Assembly: GCA_007449985.2 (NCBI GenBank)
Contig: VIIQ02000069.1
Span: forward strand, 379,866-443,865
Length of the DNA: 64,000 bases
Source of the DNA: Desmodesmus armatus
Lineage: Eukaryota > Chlorophyta > Chlorophyceae > Sphaeropleales > Scenedesmaceae
Direction of reading: 5' to 3'
In this document: positions 1 to 19,097 of the stretch, one piece after another
Layout of the letters: every line of letters begins with the position of its first letter
Position numbering within the stretch: position 1 is the stretch's first letter
Program-made: the position numbers and the translations under genes
The notes under the pieces: model-generated
What the model was told of the DNA's origin: nothing
Seen by the model: only the letters and a program-made list of their open reading frames with translations
Databases searched by the model: none

Positions 1-1552
1 ATGTCTGTGCTTGGATGCCATCTGAATGACTCAACGATCATCAGTACTACCAGTGGTTTTGCCGACACTGTTTGTTTGGGGTGTTAGACCCTGGTGACCA
101 GGTTGCCGCTGAAAGCTCAGGGTGCCGCATGTGTTCACAACATCTGCTCCCAGCTGTTGTGTGATGGGCGCCAGCTTCCTTGGTGACTTGCTTGTACATG
201 ACATTGACCTGATGAAAAAGCCAAGCAATGCTGTGGCACGAGCACACCGCAAGATTTGGTGTCCATTTTACAACCCAGCGCGGTGCTGCCACCCCAATGA
301 GTGCTGCGCCCGTTGCATACTGATCAGCAGAACACGGTCACAAAGAAGCGGAGGTTTTGGGAGGGTCAGGATGTGTGTGTGTGGGGGGGGGGGGGGGGGA
401 CTGCTGCCAGCTTTTTTTCTGGGTAAGGATAGCTTGGTTTGAGGCAGGGTTGTGGGGCAATGGACAGGACAGCACGTAGAGACGTTGCTTTTCCAATGAG
501 GGGTTGCGGGGTTGCTTGATTGGCAGCAAATGGGCAGCAGATGGGTGATGCTGTTGCGGCGCATGGTGGTTCGGGTGTTTTTGGTGGGATTGTATGGATG
601 GTGTGGCAGTCACTGTTCAAGTTAAGTTGAATCTACTACACACCCCCTTGGTGTAGTTACGCTATATAATTTCTTCCATTAGCCTGACTGAGTGTGGCGG
701 CCGGTAACGTGCAGTCTGGCGTCAAATCTCAGAGCTGACTGTTGTTATGGGTCCTGGTGGCAGGCACATGTTGCAGCGAGCTCAGCATTGGTATTTGCTC
801 CGCATTGCTTTCCTTGTCCCAGCGTGGGTGCCAACCCAGGGGCCCTGGCCGCCAAGGCAGCCCCAGAGAGGGAAGTTGTGGGCGAGGAGGGTTTGTCTCG
901 CCGCCTTTTGTTGCTTCAGTGTTACGAACAGATTGCTTGTGGGGCTTCAATCTTCTCAGGTGTAACATGCAAGGGTGTGTTTATGCACATAGTAACATAG
1001 TTGCAGACTGGGCTGGGGGTCCAAACTGCCAGGCTTAATTGCTGCATGTGCTCGCCTGCAGCTGCTGTTCAGGATGAGAAGACAACTAATTCTTGAGACG
1101 TGCAGCGGCTGCTGGTGTTGCTGGCTGGCCTGCTGGTTTCTGGGGCATCATGCAAGGGTTAGTAAACACACAGGACGGTACAGTGTCACGGCGCACTGTG
1201 CGGATGTTCGACTAAGTGTTTGATCTGTTCAAAACTGAGTCGTTCCCTCGTGCGATGTGACTCCATTCACTCGGCCGTCCGTTCAAACCGCAGATTACTA
1301 ATCATGTTATCATCCTCCGTCTTGTGTGAAGGGCTGTCCAGATGCCTCCATACGAGTATAAGACTGTCCTGTTGAAGAGAGAAGCGACTCAGGCAGCATC
1401 AACTCCGCTAGGCAGGCAGCAGCAGCAGCATCAAGCAGTAGCAGCAGCAGCTGTACAACTTGTTACTATCTCCTGCTCACGAAAATCCATCTTGAGCCTA
1501 AGTAGTACCTATTTGTATCTTGCAAGCACTACCACATATCGTGTGAAGCAGC
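1..1552. other. Upstream region, no confident gene
   Basis: No gene is recognised. A pure G run at about 381-399 and G/T-rich + strand sequence resemble the introns of the + strand genes to the right, so the 3' part of another + gene may lie here. A possible terminal exon follows the acceptor at about 830 and reads to a stop near 1000. It contains the stretch EREVVGEEGLSRRLLLLQ, and a TGTAA lies at 961-965. No family match is apparent. From about 1000 to 1552 I see only the presumed 5' flank and UTR of the next gene, with CAG runs near 1420 and 1570. Confidence 0.3.
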
Positions 1553-7217
<5,665 letters not shown>

Positions 7218-7666
7218 CTATATCCTAGTGTCGCTGTGTGAGATTGATTTCAAGTGTCGGTGTGTGTGGAGGAGGGCCAGCCTGGCCAGCCTCAAGGCTT
7301 CAGAATCATGAATTGTGAAAAATGAACGCAGTCTGCTTTGAAAACAACTTTTTGGTTGTTGAAGGGGAGTCTTATAAACACACTTTTCGAGTTGCAAAGG
7401 CTCAGCCATGCGGTGGAGCATCATGTGCAGCTGCAGTCAAACATCAAGAGGGGTTGTCCAGGGGTGCAGCCCTTCGTCGACACTGCTAGAAGCAGACAAT
7501 GAAAGGGCACGAGCTGATGTGGCAGGAATCCCTCCCTCGTGAGACGTTTCTCTGAGTCTTATACTTATCTCTTTTGAGCAGCTGATCCATCATTATCAGA
7601 TCAGCACAAGCGCCTGCATCACATCATCTTCCTGGCCGTTGCACAGTTATTATTGACTGTTGAGAG
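7218..7666. other. TRM61-QNG1 intergenic spacer
   Basis: About 450 bp separate the TRM61 stop from the QNG1 start. They should hold the TRM61 3' UTR and the QNG1 promoter and 5' UTR. I see no clear TGTAA signal and no repeat. Confidence 0.5.
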
Positions 7667-10600
7667 ATGCCGGGAGTGCCAAAACCGACTGTGCTGGACA
7701 CCGTCCATAGGTAGGCAGGGGCTGGCATTGACTGCTTGGGACTCATCCACTCATGGTGCCATAGAAGCAGTCAGCCATGATGGTTGTTCCTGCAACCAAG
7801 TGCAAACTTGATTCAGCATGTATGGGGGTGGCCATCTACTGCTCTCAGGGCCATGCCACCAAGGCACTCTATGCCTTTCCTGCCGTGGCTCAGTCATGCA
7901 TGACACACAACGCATGACGCATGTTGCATCTTCACCTCACCATGATTCCATTACTCAAGCGCTTGCAGCAATCTCTGCATGCTTTGTGATTGTTGTAGCA
8001 TGCAAATCTCCCCCCCCCTTACTGCCACATCACCAAAGCTTAGCCAGTTTGGGCTGCTGTTGCTGCTCTTCTACTGTTCAACTTCCCTCCTTGCTTTACA
8101 CTCACGTGTAGCTCCTGCAAAGCAGTTGTTGAGGCTCAGCAATGTGTGTCCCTTGTTCCTAATGTGACTGCTGTGCGTGCTCAAGCACTGCCTCTTTTGC
8201 AGTGTGCTTGTCTGATGGGTGCTGTTCTCTGCTGTTCGCTTCTGCAGTTCCTGCAAAGCAGATGTCGATGCTCAGCAGTATGTGGCTCTTCCACTCCAAC
8301 CGTTTTTGTCTTGCCGTTTGCAGCTCGTGCAAGGCTGTTGTTGAGGTTCAGCAGTATGTGTCTCTGGTCCCTGAGGCCATCCAGTCATATGCAGCACAGC
8401 TGGATGCAGCAGCAGTGAAAGCAGCAGGAGCCAAGTCGGGCGTTATGTTCCCCATAAAATTTGACAACCAAGAAGCAGAGGTGGGTGTCCAGTGTGTGCT
8501 GGGCAGGGGCGAAGGGGGGGGGGCGCTGAGGGCAAAGCATCCATGCAGGGGCAGCGGTTTTTTGGGGGGGGGGGGGGGCTGAGGGCAAAGCATCCATGGA
8601 GGGGAGGGGGGGGGGGGGTGACACAAGGGGGGGGGGGGTCTGCGCAGCTGGATGGGGGTTTGCAAAAGCAGAAAGGGTGTGTGTGTTTGTGTGTCAGCGC
8701 AGCTGCATGCGGCAGCATTGAAAGCGGCGCGTGCTGAGTCTGGCGTCATGTTCCCCGTCACGTCTGACTAGCAGCAAGGGGGGCGCAGGGATGGGGGTGC
8801 GTCTGAGTTCCTATGCCTCTCTCCCCTGATTCCTGCCCCCTGCACGCGCCACTTTCACCCCACCATATTTTGGGCGTCCATCGTCAACCCCTGTTCACAC
8901 CCCTGATGTGACCTGAAGCCATAACAGCATTGCACTGCACTGCGGTGGTTTGCTCCACACCAATCTAATGAATGATGTACAGGTACGTTCCTGGCCCTGT
9001 ACCATCTGTTGACCTTTGACAGTCAAGGGTTGTTAGTAGCATCGTGGCTACAACACCCTGCTGAGCACCCCTTCCCCTTCGCCCCCCCCCCCCACCTGCA
9101 CACATGCACACACTCGCCCATGTACATCCCTTACAGCTTTAATGGGAATTGCAGTATGCGACAACTGCTCTTGCCCTCCCTCCTCCTCCCAACACACCAG
9201 GTCACCTTCCTGGCTTTGTACCACTTGTTAGACTTTGGCAGTGGCTATGACGCCCTGCTGCGTGCAAGCAGCGCCAAGAGAGGGGGGCGGGGGGGGGGGG
9301 GGGGTTGAAGAGAGGAGGATGTGGGCCATGCTTTTGGGGAGCTGACAGTGACGATGAAAGGGAATCACATCTTGACAATGTGTCCTGCTCCCCCCCCACA
9401 CACACACATATAATGCAGGTCACCTTCCTGGCTTTGTACCACCTCCTGGACTTTGGCAGTGGCTATGACGCCCTGCTGCGTGCAAGCAGCGCCAAGAGGG
9501 GGTGGAGGGAGACCATCCAGTACGGCTGCTTTGGACTGGCACTGGCGGCAAAGAGGTGGGCGGGGCCATGGGTGCTATGGCATGGACTCAGTCCACCAAG
9601 CCATATTTGTTATTGAACCTGTGTCAGATGCGTCCTGGCTGTTGTGTTTTTGTGGGGGGGGGGGGGCTTGCTTTGCAGCAGTGTCTGTGCTGTCTTGATT
9701 GCGGTCTCTGTATGATATGTTGTTATGTCCAACCTGAACTGGAACAACAACTGTTAATGCCTTGCCCTATGCGTGTGATGCAGATTGGATGGTCTTTGGA
9801 TGCGTGCGTTCTCCCTGTACAACCTTCACACAGCCTTTGTCTTTGACTCAAAAGTGGAGCAGGAGCTGCAGCCAGGCATCACCATCAGCAAGGCGGTGAG
9901 TGTTGGAGTTGGCTGTTTTGTGTACGCGCCGGTGCTTGTTGGGGCTTCACAGCAGCAGCTGGTATCACCGTGAGCAAGTTGGTGTGTGAGCACGTTGGTG
10001 TGTGACACCCGGTCTGTTCCAGGTGCTTGAGGTTTTACTACTTTCAGCTTGTGCAGTCTCCTGAACCTCTCTTGTAATCTGAAATCCTTCTTACTTTATT
10101 ACTAATTACTTGTTGTGCTGCCTGTGCAGGGTCCCCTCGCCCCTTTGGCTCAGGCCATCCACAGTGCCATCGTGGAGACAGGCAAGGCCCTTGAAGTTGC
10201 AGGTGCCAAAAGCCTGGGCAGCTTGATAATCGACCACCTGGATGGATTGAAAGCAGCAGGGTGAGTGAAATGAAATTGCATCCAACGGGTATATGTCTAT
10301 GTGTGCCAGAGGGGGATTTGGAGCTGGGGGTTGGGCACATGTCTGGTCTGGGGTGACATGTGGTACTACCACAAAGTAAGTGGTGTTTCTTCATTGCATT
10401 GTGCTGTGCTGTGCCGTGCTGTGCTGGGCAGGAAGCCCCTCACTGCAGCCTCGCTGGTTGAGGAGCTCTCTGACACCATACCAGGCTTCCAAGACAGTGC
10501 CCTCTTCACACCACCACCACCACCAGCAGCAGCAGCGGCGGCGGCTGAGGAAGGCGGCAGCAACGGCGACGGCAGCAATGGCAGCAATGACGGCGGCAAT

Positions 10601-11409
10601 AGTGGCAGCAGTGGCAGCATGAAGGTCGTGTTTCTTCGCAAGGCGCAGGCATTGGCAGCAGAGCTGGCGTTGCGGTTTGGGCGGGAGGATGCCCGCTTCG
10701 CGTTTGACGACACAGCCAAGCTGACTGCTGACTCAGGTATGTGCCATTGCTGCTGGCAGGGATGCGGTGCATGAGGGTTGTGGACTAGCGCTATGATTTG
10801 GGCGGGAGGATGCACGCTTTGAATTTGAATACACAGCCAGCCGCCAGCTGCTGACTCAGGTGTGTACATGCTGCAAGGCATGTTGCGGTGTATCTGTGCC
10901 AGTTCTGGCAAAATTCCAAAAGAAACGTCCAGCTAAGCGCTGCATTAGGCGCTGCAGTTCAGTTGGATTCAGTTTTAGAGTAATGCTGTTGCACTCCATG
11001 CGCTGTCTTGAAATAGTTGTGTGAGTGTCGTGTTTCCTGCCCGCAATCAGGTGCCACCCTCCCAGCCGTCCTCAACAAGTTGGGCCTCATCAGCTACTCA
11101 GACAGCCTCACAGCAGCCCTGCAGCAGCAGCAGCACCAGCTGCCCTGCGGTCCTGAGGAGAGGGCCCTCAGGGCGGCAGCAGTGGCAGCAGTGGACGCTG
11201 TGGTGGCAGCAGCAGCAGCAGCAGCAGCAGCAGGGTCGCCGGCGGCTGGCAGCAATGACGGCAGCAGTGCTGGGGTTGTGTCGTTCTCTGCGCATGAGTT
11301 GAGCTGTTACTTGTTGGCTCAGGTCAAGGAGGATGAGGAGAGTGGTGGTGGGTTGAGGTTTGAAGGGGAGGTGCTGTGCCCGCACACCACCCTGGAGACA
11401 ACAGCATAG
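7667..11409 (+). CDS. QNG1: Queuosine salvage protein, DUF2419 / QNG1 family
   Basis: Seven in-phase exons: 7667-7710, 8324-8480, 9419-9555, 9784-9895, 10130-10260, 10432-10736 and 11051-11409, giving 414 aa. The family releases queuine from queuosine 5'-phosphate so that the micronutrient can be reused for tRNA modification. Recognised segments: N-terminal VLDTVHSSCK, ALYHLLDFGSG (about 72-82), YGCFGLALAAKR, AQAIHSAIVETGKALE, SLVEELSDTIPGFQD, RKAQALAAELALRFG and ATLPAVLNKLGLISYS. Length and motif order fit a full-length member, with an alanine/asparagine/serine-rich insert between IPGFQD and the RKAQ segment. The first ATG gives a 14-residue first exon whose phase fits the conserved second exon. 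Introns carry multiple partial copies of exons 2, 3, 4 and 6. TGTAA lies 79 nt past the stop. Confidence 0.92.
8102..8295 (+). repeat. Two echoes of QNG1 exon 2 5' end
   Basis: The CTCCTGCAAAGCAG start of exon 2 recurs at about 8109 and 8247 before the true exon at 8324. Both copies encode variants of SCKAVVEVQQYVS, and the second keeps its CAG acceptor. The 3' part of exon 2 recurs downstream at about 8697-8771 with an in-frame TAG. Confidence 0.85.
8982..9290 (+). repeat. Two echoes of QNG1 exon 3
   Basis: Exon 3 (true copy 9419-9555) is preceded by a degraded copy at about 8982-9030 and a nearly perfect copy at 9201-9283. The nearer one keeps its CAG acceptor and still reads VTFLALYHLLDFGSGYDAL before running into a G tract. 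It could act as a competing acceptor. Confidence 0.88.
10799..10862 (+). repeat. Echo of QNG1 exon 6 3' end
   Basis: The last about 60 bases of exon 6 recur, from GGCGGGAGGATG to GCTGACTCAG, with the GT donor kept. Internal substitutions and a small insertion are present. A weaker echo of the exon 4 end lies at about 9945-9990. Confidence 0.8.
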
Positions 11410-11487
11410 TGACCTGGGACGTGTGCACAAGTGTGCACACACGTGGAAGTTGATTGCGTATCGTCATTGCTTTGAAGGCCATAAGGG

Positions 11488-11492
11488 TGTAA
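11488..11492 (+). terminator. TGTAA polyadenylation signal of QNG1
   Basis: TGTAA is the usual green-algal polyadenylation signal. It lies 79 nt after the TAG stop, in AAGGGTGTAACACATG. Confidence 0.6.
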
Positions 11493-14400
11493 CACATGTA
11501 CAAGGATACGGAGGATAAGATCAGGATCGAGTCTAGAGTGAGGGCACATGTCACGTTGCGAGGGGCCACCACCCTCGCAGGTGTTGAATGCCACGGTACA
11601 TCAATGTTTTTTTGCACAAAGCATTGTGCAGCCGTCAAAAACATTGGATTGGTGGGTAGGCCCCAGCAGAGCTGAACCTGCACACCACCCTGCAAGCGTA
11701 CAGCAAACTAATTTGGTGGTGGTCGCGAGCCTTGGCTTGGTTGAGTTTGGCTTGGTTGAGTCATGAGCCTTGAGTTTGGCTTGGTTGAGTTTGAGAGGTT
11801 GTATCGCGTGTTTAACAGCAGCCGCGACTTGGCTTTGGGCAGGTCAGGTACTGTTTGTGTCAAGAAAACACTTCAGTGCAGCAGCCAGGCAGCCTCAGCT
11901 ACCGTCATACACACTGCTGCGGTTGCTGTGGGGCTTGTTTTGTGTTGCTGCTGCTGTTGCTGCTGCTGCTGACAGAAGTCCAGCATGAGCAAGACGGGTG
12001 CCCTAGCAAAGCAGAGGTGCATCTAGTTAGAGCTGTAATACACGGTATGTACATGGATGTCCCTTTTTTTGTTGCCACCACAATCACAGTGCACTGTCAA
12101 CACAGTCAGATGCCTAGGATGCAAAAAGTGCAGACAATGATCGAGTGGCAAATTCAGCCCCACCCGACTTTCACGGGATCGAAGGGCCATGCCAACCACT
12201 GAACCCCACAAGCAAAAGACTGAATACATAGCCTTCACCCCAGCATGTATCGGCCATCCAGTCCTATAGCCAGGCCCTGCACTAGTACAGACAGCAAGAT
12301 GCACATGGCAACACCACACAATCTGACGATCACCCTTGACCAATGCAATCACTGCTGCATACCCTTGGGAACAACCACCAACCACGACACGTTGGCGCGT
12401 AGTGCCAACCAAAACCCTCTGAAGCCATCCCCCATGAATCTAGGCACCAAGCATTGCAGGCACAAGTGCTCCCCATGCCACCCAATCCAGTCGGTCTGAC
12501 AGACTGCACCCTTACAAATAAAGAATTTCGTCTATGCCAGCCTCTGTTGCAGAAGAGGCAAGGCATGCGGCAACTCGCGCTTGCAAGCAGCAGCGGTGGG
12601 TACCCACCAGCCTGATGGCTTGAAGATTGACTACAGCCCTTAGAGCACCCATGCAAAACCTGTTTTGAAGCCCGCCCGTGCACACTGTTCGCCCTGCAGG
12701 GACCCTCAACAAGTGTCACATGCCCTGCGCGCCACACCAAATTTTGATTATTAAATAGGCTCTGATACTATTAGCAGAGCAGCTTGGTGCATGAAGACGC
12801 ATGCCATTCACTTTGGAAAATGACACACAAATGACACACCAAACCAGTGACACATGCCCACCCACCAGCAGCAGCAACACTGCGATGTGCCATCATGGCA
12901 GCCCCAATTCAGTAGTACATGCGCTGAACCCCTCAATGCCTACCCCATCAGTCACCCCTCAGCACCATGTAGCCTGCATCGAGCCTCGGCAAGGCACCAT
13001 ATATGACGCACTTGTGTGGCTAGTACCGCACAAAGACAACTTACACCCTGATGCCACCGCAAAACACACTTGAGCATGACACGCATGTGTGTCAGGCACA
13101 CAACAGCAACAAACATCATGTGAAAGTGCTGCTGCTTGTCAACTGTTCCCACCCCCTGTCATTCTCACGTGACGTTATTCATTCTGCACCACAACAGAAA
13201 CCAAGATGCCCAGTGCTTTTGTGTTCAAATCCACAAAATTCAGGTGTGGACTGCACTTTGGGCGAACCACAACTTTCATTTCCTATAACACGCACACGAC
13301 GGAGTGCACATGGCCAATGGGCAACGGCCAGCCTACAAACAACCCCACTCCAAGTTGTTGTAGCAACATGCCACATCGCGATAGCACACCCCACTCGTGT
13401 CAGCTTGGTGCACACAGTCACACACATACACCACACATGCTGGGCTGTGAGTTAGCCGCAACACCCCCCATGCCAAACTCAGGTAGGCAATGCATGAACC
13501 CCAACACCGTTCCCAAATGCTCTTCTGCACCTCCCAAACGGGCAGCATGGCTGGTGGACCCATCATGCAGACCATGCTAAAAACATGCTTCCGCAGCATG
13601 GCATGCCACAATTACAAATGCATGGGCCTCACGGCCCCCAAGCCGAACTTCAAATGCCCACAACAGCAGGTCGCACATGTAAAACGTTGCAACCCACAGA
13701 AACAACGTTCGCAATGCCCATAGAAAACACAGCAATGCCCACTGCTCCCATCACCCCAGGGATGCCATCAGGCTTCAGGGCTATTGTTACCGCAAGCTTC
13801 AACGCTAGGGTCGCAAAACTGGAACCTGGCTGTGCACGCCTCAGCCAACCCAAACAACCCCATCATGTCAATGCCACAAAAGTACAAAGTATGGCACATG
13901 CCCCAATCCTAAAGACCACACATGACCTCACCGTTCTCTGGCACAACAGTGAGAAGGAGACATCCGATGAGTGAGTCACTGGGCGCGACGCTGCACCACC
14001 CGTGCTTTCGAGTCGAAAGCAACATGCCATCACTTGGCGTTATGCACACTTTGGCCAAGCAGAGAGGTTCTCCGCCCGGCCAAGCCGCAAGGAACTCCTC
14101 TGCTTTGCCAAAAGGTCAATGGCTATCCTTCAGCAACAGCTACACTCACTCAACCCTCACGCAAACCCGCATGCACACAATAGGAGAGTGCAGATGGCAT
14201 CACCGCCACCCGACAACAAACTTTGCTAGGTGTGTTGGCGTCTCAAGGTCGCAGGCCAGTGGGCTCATCAAGGTTTCAAGCCTTTGAGCTCATCTGTACC
14301 TTCAGTCATGCATGCCGTTGCAGTGCCCTGCGCTAGCACTCACCCCATCAGTGCTGCTGCTATGCATGGGTGTCAACAAGACATACTATGTACGGTGACC

Positions 14401-14779
14401 GTAGACTGAAACCAGCGTGAGCAGCTAGCACATACACACCTGCCTCAACCCAAGCACAGCTTCCACGCCAGCTGGAACCCCTTCATCGCAAGGTGACATT
14501 GCAAGGAGCTCCTTTTACACCGTTGGTAATGGCCAGCTGCTTGCAGAACGCATGCAGACAACCTTCTGATGTCCTTTGTCATGCGTGTGTGCTGCATTCA
14601 AAAAGCCGCGGTTGTACCCAATGCAGTGCAATCTGCCAGCCACTGCATGGGAATCGTGTGCACACCATGCAGGGTGGTGTGCTGAAACAATGCCGAGACA
14701 CAACGATTGAAACTTGCAAGGTGTTGCTGATGGGTCCGACAGTGGAGCAAAACAAACGCCAATCACACCATTTCATCCG
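11493..14779. other. Gene-free stretch, C/A-rich on + strand
   Basis: No ORF here resembles a known protein. The + strand is C/A-rich (G/T-rich on -), like the introns and UTRs of the - strand genes in this window, so it may be 3' flank of the RCC1 gene. A short direct repeat of GGCTTGGTTGAGT occurs at 11730-11790. CTG runs lie at about 11945-11975. I see no transposon ends. Confidence 0.4.
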
Positions 14780-17700
14780 TCAAACCAAGTCCACCACACA
14801 TGCGCCTTGAACAAGGGTTGGAGTACGTACTGGCTCAAAAGCTGTGTCGATGCCAATTCCCAGTTGACCTAGCAGCACATACAAATCAAGCAGCAAGCTA
14901 TTTGTCAATTAAGGCCTATACACCACTGGTACTGATACAACTACTTATCTTCAGGGTAAGGATCCATAAAGGTCAGCATCAGTATCAGTATCGTTCTGCG
15001 TACCCTCGGATGATGATGTTTGTCTTCAAGAGCTGATTAACCTCATGTGCAACAGGTTTTTGCACATGTGAGGCATCATGCAGACGGTCAGGTACGCATG
15101 TGCACATCACCATGTAAGAGCTGCAACAGCCCAGGTGTTGACAAATGACAGTCTTGGCAAAAACCGCTCACCATAATAGTTGTGTCCCCAGCAGTAGCTT
15201 GTGCCATTATGCAGCATTGCACACGTATGGCGAAAGCCTGCCGTGATGCTTGACACACCACTCAATCCCACCACTGCTGTGGGTGTAGCACTATTATCCG
15301 TGGATCCGTCTCCCAGTTGACCTGCGTCATGGCAGCACGGCAAATCACAATGTGTAAGGGCTTGTCTGCAGTGGTCTGTTGTTCCCGAACAACATCTCGC
15401 ATGCCTGGCAGCTACCCAATGTGGGCACGCCACTGTTTGATGCCTCAATCGCAGAATCATCTGCTTACCATCTGTGTTGTATCCCCAACAGGCCATTGTG
15501 CTGCTGCCCTCTCCTTCCATTTTGACCAAGGCACACGTATGATAACCTCCAGCTGTGATGCCAACAACATGAGTGAGCGCAGACACCGCTGTAGGTGTGG
15601 TGCGACCATCTTTAGTGGTATCGCCCAGTTGGCCTGCACCACGAGTTGTGTGGGCTTGTCATAAGATCTACGTCTGAGAGGAGTAGTGAGATGTGTGATG
15701 TGCATGCCTTGAAGACAACAGATGTGGATGCCTGGAACAGTTCGGTGCTCTAGCAACCCGCTCACCATTAAAGTTAAGTCCCCAGCAGGCAGCGGTGCCA
15801 TTGCTCAGCAATGCACAAGTGTGAGAGGAGCCAGCCGTGATGCTCAGGGCGTTGTTGAGCCCCAACACCAAATTAGGTGTGTTGCGTTGGTTGCCCTGGC
15901 CCTTGAATCCATCCCCCAATTGGCCTGCAAAAACACAGAAGCTGAGGCTTGATGGCGTTTGTGATGTCGTGCAGCTGGGGCACATGCAAAGGGTGAAGAC
16001 AACCTTTGACCGATTGTAGTGCAGGGTCATTGCACAGTGTAGGTATGGTGTCAGCAGGGTTCTAGCTGTACCCTACTGTCACCTGGCCCTGGGTGCCTAT
16101 ACCTGCCAGCCTGTGCAGTGCACCTTGATCGGGTGATTGTAGTCAACAACACTGTCTGGTCCACATTCTCGGTTCTGTTTCGTGTTTCGGTTCTGTTTCG
16201 GTTCTGTCGCCATCGTCGAAGTTACGTGGCTGCCTTTGTCGCTGTACATCTGTTTGGTCTCTGAGTTCCTTCTAATCGAACCCGTGCGTATTATTGGGGG
16301 GAACTAAGGGAATCGAACCCGTGGCCTCTCAATGTCAATTTGGATCGGCAGCCGCTCACCCTGAAAGTTATATCCCCAACATGCGACACTGCCATTGTTG
16401 AGCAAGGCACATGTATGGTAACTGCCAGCGGTAATGCTCAGGATGTTGTTGAGCTCAGAGACCAGCGTAGGTTTGGTGTACACGCGTGTGCATGTCTGAG
16501 TTGGATCACATCCATCTCCAAGTTGGCCTGCGACACATTGTACGCAAAGGCTTGTCCCAACATGCTATGAACTATGAGAAAAATACACAGAAAACGTTGA
16601 TGATGGTATAATATGCATTGTGCGACCCAACAACATGCACGCAACAACTTGTAGACAGCCCCTAAGGCACACATGGCATTGTGACTCAATGGTTGAATCA
16701 TCTCTAGCAATGGCAGCCACTCACCATAGGCATTGCCACCCCAACACAGTGCTGAGCCATTGTTCATGACAGCGCATGTGTGAAAGTTGCCTACTGCAAT
16801 GCCTAAGGCATCACCAAGTTCGGAGACTGCTGAGGGTGTCAAATGGTCGGTGATGGTCCCATCTCCAAGTTGACCTACACAGTCACATACACACATTGTG
16901 AGGACATGTAAGCCGGTGTGGTGCTTGTGCAGCGCAACACCGCGCACATGTTGCGGGGGTTATGTTCAAGTTTGTGGACGCATGGTGTTGTTGTCAGTGG
17001 TGGCTCACCATTTGCGTTGTATCCCATACACTGTGCTGTGCCATCGCTCAGGACAGCACATGTGTGCCAGTAGTTTGGTGCAATACCCAACACGGTGCTC
17101 AGCCCAGGCACAGGTGTGGGTGTGTTGCGCTTGATCTTGGAGCCATCTCCAAGTTGGCCTGCAAGAGGGCAGTCGTCAGGATTTGGAAACAGTCGAAGGC
17201 AAACCTTTTCGTGAAACAGGAGTGATCATGCAAACACACATAATGTCAAATAATGTGACCAACAACAAACTGTACATTATCGTACAATACCTCACATTGG
17301 CACAATTACTTGTGCGGAAGTTGGGCCACAAGCAGGCTGCTGCAACAACTACGGCTGTTGCTGCTGCTGCTGCTGTTGTCATGATACTGCTGCTGTTGTG
17401 ATAACCTCTTTCACATGTGCAAGAGGCAAGCAGTTGACTGGGAGAAGCACAACTCTCTCTACACAACCCCACGTGACTGTGGCATGACACAAAAACACCC
17501 TCAATGCCTTGACCACACACGTTGTGAAGCTGCGTGCTGTAGCACACTGAGGAATTGTAAGGGCCAACTCCTATACTTTTTTGCCCCGGACCCGGGGTGC
17601 TTGGGCACTTCCTCAGGAGAGGCACTTCCGGGAGGGGGGGGGGTAGGCGTACCTCATTGGAGAGGCTGCCTCCACCCCCCGGCAAGTAGGTCTACTCGGC

Positions 17701-17844
17701 TGTTGTGTGTGTGGGGCCAACGGTGGGGTGCCCGCATGTTCTACAATCAACAACCCCTCACCAAGAGTATTGCCTCCCCAACAGCGGGCTGTGCCATTGT
17801 TCAACACATCGCAGGTATGGTCAGATGCATGTCCAGCAGAGATA
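14780..17844 (-). CDS. Secreted-type RCC1-repeat protein (5' end not found)
   Basis: Eight exons on the - strand: about 17844-17762 (partial repeat), 17158-17009, 16874-16725, 16527-16360, 15924-15766, 15633-15469, 15321-15172 and 14868-14780. Each of the six full exons encodes one RCC1 repeat of 50-56 residues. The pattern is GQLGDG at the start, then a T-P-x-x-V stretch, then I-x-A-G-x-x-HTCA, NGT/SDG and CWG-x-N at the end. All boundaries are phase 1-1, so single exons can be duplicated or skipped without a frameshift. The paired cysteines (HTCA, CWG) are typical of extracellular RCC1-like proteins. The last exon has a truncated repeat and a TGA. Sequence 5' of the first exon runs into a GCAC microsatellite, so the N-terminus and signal peptide are missing. 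The acceptor of the first exon is uncertain. The fragments at 22.0-23.4 kb could be its 5' part. Confidence 0.8.
16290..16330 (-). other. tRNA T-arm-like sequences in an RCC1 intron
   Basis: On the - strand ACGGGTTCGATT occurs twice, the first copy followed by CCC, matching a tRNA T-arm/B-box. No full cloverleaf can be drawn, so this looks like a tRNA-derived fragment or SINE relic. Just beyond it, GGTTCTGTTTC is repeated at about 16170-16205. Confidence 0.3.
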
Positions 17845-17926
17845 CTGCGGGTGCACCCTGGCTCCATGTGGGTGCTCACTTCGGGTGGTGGCAGCATGGG
17901 CACAAGGTTGACACACACGCACACAC

Positions 17927-18317
<391 letters not shown>

Positions 18318-18319
18318 GG

Positions 18320-19097
18320 TTGACAATGGCAGCACTCAACACCAGCGAACTGTGACTCAGAGGCTGGAAGAAGAAGAAGAAGAAGAAGGGGTTACAGGGC
18401 GACACACGCAGCTACGCTGCAACGACACCCAGCATCGGAAGGGAACCAAAGTCCTTTGCAGGACCTACAAGGACGGGAACAGACAGCACGGAAAGGAGAG
18501 AACCCGCCACCATAGATGCCTGCAGAGGAGACTGTCTGAAAGGAGGGGACCACAGGCAAGGCTTCAACCCCACAAAGCCAGCCACACAGACAAGAGGGCT
18601 TCCACCAGTACAAAGCCGAACACACACCCCCATGCCCCCGGGGCGACCACTTCGAACACAATGTGGAAGAAAGGCTCCAGCTGTGCTGCGATCAGAGGCT
18701 GGATTAAGCTTGGCATGATCAGGAAGCACAAAACCCACTCAAGTGTTTTAATGAGCACAGACGTTAATCCTTAGCACAGACGTCAAAAGGCTAGGCTCAT
18801 GAACCAGACACGTTTGGGCACACGTTCGAACCCTGGTGATGAAAAAGAGTCAACTGCCAGATGCCGGTAGGCTGGCAGGCTCCACTCACGATTGGGTACC
18901 AGTGGCAACGGGGAACCGTTGTGCCAATCGCAGAAATGGTGGGGAAGCGCTCAAACTGGTACGGGGAAGCCTAGCAAGCTATGATCCCGGTAGGAGGCGC
19001 GAATGGGGTTACAGGTGGGCAGATGCGAGAACGGGCTCCGCACTCAGCTTGCAGGATGATCCGTATACGCCTGCTGAATCGTCCAATAGTGGCGCCT
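18320..19097. other. Unassigned flank left of the LTR element
   Basis: No coding similarity is recognised. A GAA run is at 18368-18388. At about 18790-18840 a TAGGCTCATGAACC box is followed by CGTTCGAACCC, resembling pol III A and B boxes, so a tRNA-derived SINE is possible. The sequence up to 19097 continues to the right of the LTR element after 21591. Confidence 0.35.

Noticed and set aside
12000..14700. C/A-rich region as a possible - strand gene
   Set aside because: Reading frames lack splice-consistent conserved segments; composition matches intron or UTR sequence.
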